Shown here: positions 23,387 through 34,700 of the stretch, in pieces
Numbering within the stretch: position 1 is the stretch's first letter
How the letters are laid out: each line of letters starts with the position of its first letter
From: Eutypella sp. D-1
Lineage: Eukaryota > Ascomycota > Sordariomycetes > Xylariales > Diatrypaceae
DNA: 64,000 nucleotides
Reading direction: 5' to 3'
NCBI GenBank assembly: GCA_023313575.1
Contig: JAJTTP010000002.1
Location: 3,410,001-3,474,000, forward strand
The notes under the pieces: model-generated
The model's input: only the letters and a program-made list of their open reading frames with translations
Told to the model about the DNA's origin: nothing
The model's database searches: none
Made by a program: the position numbers and the translations under genes

Positions 23387-25164
23387 TCATGTTGTCGACT
23401 CGATGGGTTCCAAATCCCTCCGTGCATTTTCCCTAGGTGTAAACACCAGATAGGGTCCATCATGCTCTCCGGCTATAACATCATAGAGCTGATACTCGTC
23501 CTGGCGTCCTCTTCCATCTGTGCGACCTGGAATCCCACCACCAACTTGTCCCAGGCTGCCAGGTGCGAGCTTGAAGTCGAAGTACCAAAGTGTCTTCGCA
23601 ATCACTAGACTCGACTCTAAGTAAGCCATTGGCTTCCCTGCACAACCACGGTAGCCTATGGAGAAAGGTGTGAAGGCCTCGTTCATTAACTTCCTTTGTG
23701 CCTCCGGTGTCTCCGATGGCAGCCACCTCTCAGGCATAAATTTATAAGGCTCTGGGAAATACTTGTCATTGTGGTGAAGCGCGTAAATATTAACCCCGAC
23801 CTGAGTATCCGGTGGGACGATATGACCATCGATGACGAGCGGTTGGGACTTCTCATCCGGTGCTAGCTCTCTCCAGAGCGTACCGGGCACTGGTGGGGCT
23901 ATACGTAGAGCCTCGTCGATACAAGCTCGAAGGTAATGGCAACTCGATAGCTTGGGTCCACTTTGAATGTCTGCTGCGCTCGTGAAAGTATTGCGGATTT
24001 CGTCGGCAAGTTTCTCGTAGCATATCACATTGTGAGACAAATAAAAGAAGAGGGCACAAATACCGGCTGAAGTTGAAAACGCGCCTGGTTTGTAGAGAAA
24101 AAGGCATTATTTAGCTGCACACTATTGCCACTCCAGCAGCGTTTAACATACCTGCAGGGAAGAACGCCATTGCTTCAGTCCATATGTCGCTTACTCGAAT
24201 GTTCTCCCCCTCGCTGCTTGCTTTAGAGACGATAGAAAAAAGGTCCTGCCTGGCGTCTTTGTCCTCAGCTAAGCGTGTCTTGATCATTTTCTCCATCAAG
24301 CGCTTATATCGCTCTCTGGTGTCACTAGCAAAGTATGATAGGAGGGAGAAGAGGCGTAGTTGGTGTAATCGGAACCATTGCATGCGTGTGTTGGCTAGAT
24401 GGTTGGCACGGAACATTCCCTTGATCATGAACCGATGAGTTGGGTCGGTTTGAAGCTTTAATGGGAATCCCAGGGAAAGAAGTGCAATCAGATCGCAAGC
24501 GAGGTATGTTACTCGGTCCGTGACATTGACCGGCTGGGAGCTTTTGGACGATATGAAAAGATGCTTGACGAATATATCGATCTGTGCTATCATTGTAGGC
24601 TCAAAGACACGCATTGAGCGATCGCTGATAGCGGAGCCAACGATCTTGCGTTTCGTACGGTGGGGTTCCTTCTCAATCACTGTGAACAAGCTGTACACGC
24701 CCGACGCTTGTAGGATCGCAGAGTTGATGTAGGACTTAACCAATCTATCATTGTCATAAATGTCTATTTTATTAAGGGCGTTAGCTTGAGGAGAGGCCGG
24801 ATGCATTCCTTGGGCAAACTAACCACGAAGGGCTGTGGACGAGTTAAAAAGGAGCTTATTCGGGCCGTGTCTCATCACAAGACCATATGTTGAGTGATCC
24901 TCCATGGAGGTCAGATGGAGACGTTTGCGAAAGGAAAAATACCCATTGTATGCATCTGAAAGTTTGGCAACAAGAGGACCTGGAAATGCTCTCAGAGGGT
25001 GAAGCAAGAGGCGATAGCTAAGGACAACAAGAATCTTCCACAGGGCCTTGTCAGCTTGGATTATTCGAATCAGTTGGCTTGTGCGGCCATGGGCTTCTTA
25101 CGAATGTCGTGAGCGTGACAGCAGCATATGCTGCCATGGACTTGAGGACGTCCAAGAAACTCAT
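23387..25164 (-). CDS. Cytochrome P450 (cluster P450-2) with atypical I-helix
   Basis: Four exons (25102..25164, 24824..25046, 24152..24763, 23387..24084) give 531 aa. There is a membrane anchor (MSFLDVLKSMAAYAAVTLTTF), LLLHPLRAFPGPLVAKLSD, ExxR in ACIDEALRIAPP, PERW, and haem loop FSIGYRGCAG with ligand Cys447. The I-helix is AGAFSTS (299-305). Compared with AGSETVS in P450-1, the acidic residue is Phe302 and the following Thr is Ser303, so the usual acid-alcohol pair for O-O cleavage is absent. Using the next AG as acceptor would only delete six residues and not restore it. Introns after ALR and inside the I-helix match P450-1 in position and phase. It could be a P450 with unusual chemistry or a decaying duplicate, though the rest of the frame is intact. 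Confidence 0.92.
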
Positions 25165-26164
25165 GATGGAGTTAGTAGTCTTATAGAAAGTAGTATGAAC
25201 GGAAACACATTAACATCTGCAATGGGCTTTGAATCGTTAGATTTACAAACGCAAGTAGCAACAATCCGAGAAATGACAGTTGGAGGCTACCGGGGAATGG
25301 CTCCAGCCCATTTTGATCGGCCGCGGTAGGCTGCCTAGGCATTCAACGTCTCATCCATTTCCTGGCCCTGTAGGTGCAAGCGCGGGGTCTTTTTAAAGGT
25401 TGCAGCACATTAGGAGGTGGACCCTTTAGCTTCCAGTCACAGCACCGCATAAACTAGCAAAAACTGGCAATGTGTACGTTACATCCTAGCCTTTGGCTGT
25501 GATTCAAATTTAGTTATCAAGAGACCTCTGGAGGGTCACATTGACTACAATAACTTGTCTGCTCCTGCAGACGTTGTGTGGGTCCAATAACTAACTACAT
25601 AAGTAAGTGGGGATATAAGTCCCGGTAGCCCCATCACAATTTATATACGATGTAGGTAACAGCGCTAACATGGTATTAATGTTAATAATGTCCATACTAG
25701 TAGTGCCTTCAGGCTCCAATATTACCCGTACCCATTATTACCCGCATTTGGATCGTATGAACTTAGAAATGATTTATTCACTCAGTCAGTATCCTTCGAG
25801 GTTTTTATGAAAAGTCTATCACGTGGATAATTCTGCAGTCCCTACTTACGGAACCATATATAGTAGCAAGTAGGAAAAGGAATGGCCGTTGGTATGCTGA
25901 GAAATACTGGCTCCAAGGTTCGAGTCTTCCAAGATATCCTCATTTAAAATTTATAGCATACTATCAGACATGACATGGAAATAACGGAGAAAAAAGAAAT
26001 TGAGTAAAAAAACACAAATCTTGAACATGCAAAACCATGTGCCTCTTTCATCCCATCCCTTTGACCTTCCTTCATCGTAAGAGATCCTCGCAGCCACCCC
26101 CTCTTTTCCATCGCTAATGGGTGCCCCTTGCAATATTATCAGAGCAAGCAGACCACAGTACTAT
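25165..26164. other. Intergenic within the cluster
   Basis: 1 kb upstream of P450-2 and downstream of the membrane-protein gene, both on the minus strand. It presumably holds the P450-2 promoter. No gene, RNA or repeat was recognised. Confidence 0.55.
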
Positions 26165-27662
26165 TCAGAGATGGGGTCCATTCTCCCATGGGTGTTGCTT
26201 TTGATGTTCACTTGTTTCATGGTGTGTAGAAATTTTCGAGTATTCTTCTTTCGCCATGAACTGCTTTGTGAGCAGAACCCCTGTTGGGTGAACCTCAGGT
26301 GGCTGGCCTTCCCCTGCAAGCTGCTTTGACCCAGAAGATGACATCGCATTCAGTGCAATGCCATTATTGTCGATCTTGCAGTATGAGCCGCCTGGGGACA
26401 CTTCAGGGAGGCTGACGCGCGATTCCTCTCTTCCACTTGCTCCCTTGCTCAGCAGCCCCCTTGAAACATTGCTCCAGAATGACACGGCGATTCTTGTTAG
26501 CACTCCTTCTCCGGAGAATGCTCTCGGAAATGAGGGTGCGCAGAATACTAGGAAAGCGCAGGTCATTTCAACAATGGCCCAAAGCGACACTTCTGACGCC
26601 TTATAAAGGGAGTCATCAGTTCGCACGTATTGGACTGATGCCACTAACCGAGCTATGGCAGAGATGCAGCCACTGCAACCAGAGAGTGATTAGTGCTGGA
26701 TGGTCAAACGAAGGCAAAGAATAACCACCTACAATAGGCCAACTGCGAATGCAACTGAAACGCCGATCTTCTTCTTTATAGAAATATTGAGGCTCCAGAT
26801 AACCCGCTGGGGAAATAGTAGAATGACGAGATCCGATACAAGATTTAGTCCAGCTCCAGATGAGATCAATCCTTTGCTATTGATACACTTTCCTGAGATA
26901 GTGATATCCCATATTGCTCTATACGGAAAGCAGGCGAGATTAGCTGCAATAATCCCAGCGGAGTAATATAATATGTTGAACATCATCATGGCGAGGCAGG
27001 TCCAGTAAAAGGAATTGCGGACCCCACGTGGAACGAAAATTTTCTTCCACTCTACTAAGATTGCTGTTTTGATAGTTAACATTGTAGCAGAGTAAAAGTT
27101 GGTCGACAAATGGGCAACCTATCTCTGGTTACGTTCTGTTATCATCACAAAGTATCTAGGCTCAAATCACTTACCAGTAAGAGAGGAGGAAGGTCTCGAA
27201 GTCGAACGTCCCATTGGTGTATAAATGCACCCCGGTATTGAATCCTCCAGAAGGAAGTTCCCACATAGGCCACATAAGCCAGCTATACCACAGTTAGAAA
27301 CTGCCGCTCCAGAGATTTCACGATGGTATAAGGTTGACTGACAAATCCAGCCAGTCCGAGAGCTACATGTTTACCGTATCAGCACTGATTAAAGGGCCCT
27401 CTGAATTATGAGGCATAATAAGGTAGGGTATAATCTGCTGACCATCTTCAAGTTTTACTTGCCGTACTTTGACAAGATTTGAATATGCTCTGACTATGCA
27501 GGCTATACTTGAGAGACATAGGCATACTATCCCCACAGATAGGAATAGAGCATTCTGGTTTGGAGGGTGTTCGAAATTGGGCACCCTCCCATGCGGGGGT
27601 TCAAGGGCGGGTTGGTTAAGAATGAATTCCTGTCTCTCAGGAGGCAGCTGAGACAAAGACAT
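26165..27662 (-). CDS. Fungal rhodopsin-domain (PTH11-like) seven-helix membrane protein
   Basis: Five exons (27443..27662, 27343..27362, 27175..27282, 26733..27118, 26165..26672) give 413 aa; one exon is only 20 bp. The joined frame shows seven hydrophobic segments. Signature elements are GAFIHQWDVRLRDLPPL, then CFPYRAIWD with a later Cys, ISAIARLVASVQYV, and LWAIVEMTCAFLVFCAPSFP, all typical of the fungus-specific rhodopsin-domain integral membrane family. The C-terminal 110 residues are polar and cytosolic. Family members are abundant in pathogenic and saprotrophic ascomycetes and often sit in metabolite clusters with no proven role. It diverges from the PKS gene across 1.1 kb. The ATG at 27662 was chosen; an in-frame TTG lies two codons earlier. 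Confidence 0.85.
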
Positions 27663-28738
27663 GTTCAAAGATGATCAGAATGTGTGAAGTCGGAATTGTT
27701 GAGATGGTGTCAAATTTAGGAGTGAGGAACAGATTTGTGGGAAGGCTCAGGTACCTTTTGATATTTAATCGAGCATGGTAGTTGTAGATGGATATGGCGT
27801 GGCAACCACTCTCAAGCTCGGCTTGTAGCCGTTGATACTACATATCCGAAAAGGGGGGTGGTAGTAAGGAACACATTTTATTCATGAAAAGCCTGCCTAG
27901 GTAAGCTGCATATGCCACCAACGTACATATGTATATGATGAGCCTGGCTAGTTGGCTAGTTCGAACTGAGTTGGTCCATAATATTTTGGTGGATTGCAGA
28001 CCCCTCTATCAGCCCCGCTTATTCGATGCACCCAGTGCTCCCAAGTTAGGAATGGGGTCGTCATGCGGCAATCAAAATATCAACACTAGTTGATCCAAGA
28101 ACAGCAGTCAAAGCGGTTCTAGGCGCTCATACAAGGTCACATCCAACCGCCTTAGCCGTACTAGAATTACTTACTAACAAGCAGGCTACCATGGCGTAGC
28201 CTCGACGGGACCCCCTCTACGGCGCAGCCTCCACGGCTTGTGGGCGTATTGGATTTCCCAACCAATGAGCCAATGTGTGATGATACGATGGAAGCTCAAT
28301 GCATGATCGTACGGCAGAAGCTCACCGCTCAAGGTTTGGTAATCGTCGAGATGAAGATAGTGTCTTGGGGTGGACTGGCAGACTGGGAGGTTACATCATA
28401 ATTCAATCTAATTATCAGTCCTTTGTAACAGTTACTGCCACTGTATCAAGTCCCACTCTCAGACATTCAACCATCCATCAGTATTAGCACTCCGGGTAAC
28501 ATGTTATATTTTAGGAAGGCCAGCTGGGCTGGGTATGTTAGCGTCCATAGAATGACGAGGCTGTAAAGCGTGTTCATTCACTGTTGTAGATTCGAAATTA
28601 ACTACATGTCTATTTTTACCTATCACTAATTATCACTATATGGTATAAAAAGCATTTTGTCTTCGGCCATGCAAATAGAGAATTTTCCTAGCGACTCCTT
28701 ACACAGCTAGAGTTCATCTAGATTCATAGTTCATCCAT
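27663..28738. promoter_or_regulatory. Divergent promoter region, membrane protein / PKS
   Basis: 1.08 kb without a gene, placed between two head-to-head genes. It contains an 18-bp imperfect direct repeat (28191..28208 and 28219..28236, core GGCG-AGCCTC-ACGG, 28-bp period) and a TATA-like box near the PKS start. A regulator-binding role is inference. Confidence 0.5.
28644..28649 (+). promoter_or_regulatory. TATA-like box of the PKS gene
   Basis: TATAAA 90 bp upstream of the PKS start codon, in a suitable place for a core promoter. Transcription start not known. Confidence 0.4.
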
Positions 28739-31700
28739 ATGCATTCGAAAATGCCTGCCTCTGAGGTTGCTATTGTTGGGATCTCTTTTGAGTTACCCCA
28801 GAAGGCTACAGACGAAGAGAGTTTCTGGGACATCTTACAGGACGGGAAAAACGTCATGACGGAATGGCCAGACTCGCGTATCAATATTGAGACATTTCAC
28901 AGCAGTTCCAAACACCATGGGAATAAGGTGATTGATTCTCTACCAACCGTACCAACCGCTACTATAAATCTGACAGTCATCAGCTAAGCTCTCGTGGTGC
29001 CCATTTACTTGGAGACGACCCAGCTAACTTCGATGCGCCGTTTTTCGCCATCACGGCGAAAGAAGCAATGGCTATGGATCCTCAACAGCGGCATCTGTTA
29101 GAAACCTCCTACCACGCCTTTGAAAATGGTTAGTTTTCCACTAATACCCCTGAGGATGCCTCGTTAACTTGGTGTAGCCGGCATACCAACGAAGGATCTC
29201 CAAGGGTCCCGAACAGCTGTTTTCGTGGCCTCTATGTCCGCTGATTATTCTATGATGAATGCCAAGGATCCAGACAGTGTCCCTCAAATGGCTGGTACAG
29301 GTTCAGCGTGCTCAATACTACCTAATCGAATCAGCTGGTACTTTGATCTACGCGGCCCTAGCATCCACCTTGATACAGCCTGTTCCAGTGGGCTCGTTGC
29401 GCTCGACCTTGCTTGCCAGTCCTTGGGGACAGGTAACTCATCCATGGTACTTTACCCCTATATCAAACAGTCTCATTTGCTGCTGCTTACTCTATATCAG
29501 GCGTTGGTGGCTGGTGTCAATCTCATGCTTGGCCCCGATACCTCACTCCTATTATCAAGTCAGGGGTTCCTCTCTCCTGATGGTGTCTGCCACAGTTTTG
29601 ATCAGCGTGCAAACGGCTATGCCCGTGGTGAAGGCTGCATCGCATTAGTGTTAAAGCCAGTATCTCTAGCAATTAGAGACGGTGACACAATCCGCGCCGT
29701 CATACGCTCAGCGGGCATCAACCAGGACGGCAGGACCCCAGGTCTTACACAGCCTAGTGTCGAAGCACAGGAAGCGTTGATTCGTGAAGTATATTCTAAA
29801 GCAGGCTTGACCTTTGGCCATACAAGATATGTCGAGGCCCATGGTCAGTGAATTGTATTCCAAATTGATAATATCCAAATAATCTGACAAGCATAGGAAC
29901 CGGAACGGCAATCGGAGACCCAGTCGAAGTGAAGGCACTTCGAAATGTTTTTGGCCCTTTCGTCACGTCTGAAACGCCCCTTTACGTGTAGGTTTTCTGT
30001 CCTCCTTGTTGATTCATTTCCACTTGTCCACTTCCCCAAAGATCCCTCGTACGTGCAGGTTGTGGGCAGTTCATTTGTGTCGATTTATTTTCTTTCTATT
30101 TTGGTGTAGCAATACAAGGAGCTGATTTCTTTTCAGTGGATCAGTCAAATCAAATATTGGGCATCTCGAAGGGTGTAGTGGTCTGGCCAGCATCGTCAAA
30201 TCAGTGATGATATTGGAGAAAGGCATAATCCCCCCAACTGCCCTTATTGAGAGCATCAACCCTGCAGTTGCTAAAGAATCTGATATTATCAAGGTAAATA
30301 TTCACGCCGACCTCTTCTGTTCCATGCTCTAATTATATTCTTCAGATTCCAGTTAAGAGCATGTGTTGGCCAACACATGGACTACGGCGCGTCTCCGTGA
30401 ATTCCTTCGGCTTTGGTGGAACTAATGCTCACGTGATCTTGGACGACACGAATAGCTATCTTCTTGCCCGCAGCTTGCCAATCAATCGCATCATACACAA
30501 GCCATTCTTATCAGCTAGTAACAGCATGGACAGCTTGTTGAACCAAATCCCCGACAGCGCCAGTGCAGCCAGTCGCCGTGTATATGAGAATAGCTCTGGC
30601 TGTTTGGAACTCCAATTGCTCGTCTGGACGGCTCCAGATGAAATATCTCTTGGACGCGTCACTCAGGACTACCGGAGATATTACAAGTCGAAAGCTTGTC
30701 AAGATCCTAACATGTCGTGGCGGATACAAAGACTAGCATATACTCTTGGTGGTAGAAGAAACCATATGAACTGGAGAGCGTTCACATTGCTCAGCACAAC
30801 AGCCTCCGATCCTGACGATGGTCTTCGAGTATCGCGCTCTTACCGAGCATCAGCTGATGCGCAAATCAGTTTCGTGTTCACTGGCCAAGGATCCCAATAT
30901 ACCGGCATGGGATATGATTTACTTCAATACACCGTCTTCAGTGATGTACTTGAACAAGTAGACACTGTCTACGCTGACCTCGGCTGCAAGTGGTCAGTCT
31001 TTGGTAAGGCCTGCTTACTTATCATCGTTGAGACTGTGCGTTTTAACACCACCCGCAGACAAGCTTCGCAATTGTGAAGAAATCAACGAACCTGAATACA
31101 GCCAACCACTGTGTACAGCACTTCAACTTGCCCTGTTCGAGCTGCTATCGAGCTTTGGGATCCAGCCAAACATGGTGATAGGTCACTCGTCTGGTGAAAT
31201 CGCCGCTGCGTAAGTAGCCGTCAACCGTTACGTTGTCAAGTGCGAAATATTAATGTTTCCCCAGATATGCAAGTGGAGGCCTATCCCTTGAATCCGCTTG
31301 TAAAGTAGCGTACATACGCGGCCAGGTGTCGGGTAAGCTGAAAGCTACCTTGGCTTCGGATGCCCCAGGGGCGATGATATCCGTTAACCTTACGGCAAGC
31401 GACGTCAAAAACTACTTGGACAAGCTCGACTTGCGCCCCCCGCGATATGGCGTTCATATCGCATGCTACAACAGCCCCTTTAACTATACCCTTTCGGGCC
31501 CAGACGAAGCCATCAGCGCTTTGGAGACCAAGTTAAAAACAGATGGAATATTTGCACAGAAGTTAACAACAGGTGTACCTTATCATTCCCCACCCATGCA
31601 AGAGATTGCGTCTTACTATTTGGCTCTCTTGGGGTGCCTTGACTCGAGCAGGCTGAAGATCTTCGACGCGCCTTCAATGATTTCTACTGTGACCGGGGAA

Positions 31701-34700
31701 ATTGTTTCTAATAGCAATTTGCGGGAGCCGCAATATTGGGTGGACAATCTCCTTTCCCCGGTTAGATTCTCTGATGCCATTCAGGCTCTGCTCGATAAAT
31801 CGCCCGGAACGAGTGTACAGCGCCACAGTATGGATATCATTGAAGTGGGACCTCATTCCTCATTACGCAGGCCCATACTCGATAACACGGCCGACTCGAA
31901 CATGATAAGATACAGTAGTGTTCTGCATAGGTTTAAGCCTCCGCTGCGAACCATGCTAGAGTTGGCAGGTTTGATGTTCTGCTACGGTCATCCGGTGCGC
32001 ATTCCCAGCACTAATCAGCCAGCGAAAAAGGCTGCTACACTTCTCCCATTGAGCGATTGTCCCCAGTACCCTTTCGATCACTCCCAAAAGTTCTGGTCCG
32101 AGCCACGTTTGAGTCGTGATTATAGACTTCGTGGAGGGGTATCTGATGACCTATTAGGACATCGTTTTCAGGACTGGAATCCTCTGGAGCCAAGGTGGAG
32201 GAACTTATTCTTTGCCGAATCATCTTCTTGGATGGCGGATCACATGGTGAGTTATATGCATTCTTTACAAAGCACTTCCCGCGCGAGTTGCTAATGAAGA
32301 TACTAGATATCTAATACGATCATTCTCCCTGCAGCAGGCATGATCGTAATGGCCTTGGAGGCTGTGAACCACGCAAGTTCCAAGTCGGATAAACTCTCCG
32401 GCTTTTACATCCAGCAAGCGGAATTTTCAAGTCCCTTGGTGATTGGAGAGACTTCCATGGATAAGACTGAAACGATGGTTCACTTGAGTCCCCTGAAGAG
32501 GCCGTACGAAAAGGAAGCCTCCTGGTTTCAGGTAAAAATACATGCATATTTCAGAGAGGAATGGCGAGAATGCTGTTGTGCTACGATCCAAGCACAATAC
32601 CACGAAGGAAGTTCGTTAGATGGAAGCTGGTCAGAAGCACAACATCTAGCTAACGCACGATCTACTCCTCAACTTGAATGTGCTAGGTCTTTGTGCACGA
32701 TCCCCTTGGAACCAGATGCATTTTACAAATATTGGGCAGTTCATGGTATCTATTACGGAGAATCCTTCAAGCTCTTGCGTGAAATCCGTTGGGATGGTGC
32801 CACTTTCGCCAATGCCAAGTTTACTGTACCTTCGACAGGGTACTCGACAACGAGTATCGTCCACCCGGCAGTCCTTGATTCAACTTTCCAAGTGCTTCTC
32901 ACCCAAGCATCAAAAGGACTCTCAGCTCAAACCAATACGTGTATACCTCATATCTTGGCAAATTCCTGGATATCTGCATCTGGATGGAAACAACCAGAAT
33001 CAGCTACACTGCACATATCAACAAGGGCGACAGAAAGACCGGGGAAAAGAGGATTGACGGGCGCATTACAAGTCGTGGATGATGATGGGTCACTGTTATG
33101 TGACTTCAACCAGATCTCTATCACATCCATAGCAGGCGATACCTCAGAAACGTATGCCGACCAGAGACTCCTTTACAACGTCGAATGGAAACCGCAACTC
33201 AGCATGCTCGATTCAAATCAGATCAACAGCATGGCCAGTCAAAAAGCTTTGTCACTTGAAAAAGAAGGACATATGAGGACATTCCGTCAGCGCTTGAACA
33301 TCTCTCTTGGCAGAGTTCTACACATGGTCTACGAGCAATCATCAAAGGAGAACTGGCCTAATTTGCCACAAGGCTTGCAAAGGTATACGCAGTGGATGAG
33401 ACATTATATCGAACCCCGTATAATCACAGACGCTGGTGAAGCTTTCACTGGTAACATCGAGACGGAGCTTCAAGAGATCGAAGAGTTGGTCGCGACATCA
33501 AATCCAAGCTGGAAGCTTGTCGCCGTCGTAGCTAGGAACCTGGATTCTATCCTAAGATCAGGAACTGATCCGATGCGACTGGTATTCGAAGGTAACATAG
33601 CAAAATCGTTCTACGATGATGTCTTCCAGTCTTTGACAGGGTTGCCACTTCGACACCTGTTGGAGCTACTCTCCCACGAGAACCCCGTTCTACGCATCAT
33701 CGAGGTTGGCGCAGGCACTGGAGCCTGGACCGAGTTGCTGCTGTCCATCTTCCGGGAGCTCGAAACGAGTACCGGTACGCGTCGTTTCTCCCACTATATG
33801 TATACTGATGTATCGCCAGCCTTCTTCGAGAAGGCGAAAGAAACATTGTCTAAAGACGAGTCGCGAATCGAATTCAGGGTCCTTGACCTGGGTAAGGATA
33901 TAACAGAACAGGGTTTTGACCAGCACAGCTACGACCTCGTTCTAGCTGGAAGTGTGCTACATGCTACATCAGATCTGGCCAAGACGCTGCAGAATGTTCG
34001 GAAACTACTCAAACCACGTGGAGCCCTCCTTGCAGCCGAGCTTACTAAGCCCTCTGACATTGTTTTAAATATGGTCTTTGGCTTGCTACCGGGCTGGTGG
34101 TCATTCGAGGACAAGTGGCGCAACCATGTGCCCATTATTGATGGACAGCAGTGGCATGCGATCCTAGGAGAGACTGGTTTCTCAGGGGTCGAGCTTGCTA
34201 TCAAAGACTACGAAGATCCAGACTGTCATTTTTCTAGCGTCATATTTTCAAGAACCAAGGAAGATGCGGAGACCTGTTCTCCGTCCAAGGTAATCTTGAT
34301 ACTCGACCCCCATTCGACGCATCAAACGGAGCTTGCCACGATTCTCGAGAGTTCCCTCATGGTGCCGACGACTCACAAAACGACGCGAATGTCACTTGAC
34401 GATGTACAATCCTTCAATCTTGGCAATGATGACATCGTCATATCACTCGTGGAAACGGATGAGCCTGTCTTCAAGGTATTGACACCAGACTTGTTTCATT
34501 CCATTAAAGATATGATCATGAAAACAAGAAATCTATTGTGGGTCACGTCGACAGACACGAACGAACCGAGTTACCCCTTCCATCACTTGATAACAGGGCT
34601 TTTAAGATGCATGCGCGTTGAAGCAATCGAGAAGCGGATTGTCGAACTTGAATTGGAGTCATGCTCAACCGGCCCTGGGACCCACGCTGCGTTCATAGCC

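Noticed and set aside
25905..25940. GGTTCGAGTC sequence resembling a tRNA T-loop
   Set aside because: No matching T-stem, anticodon arm or acceptor stem can be folded around it.
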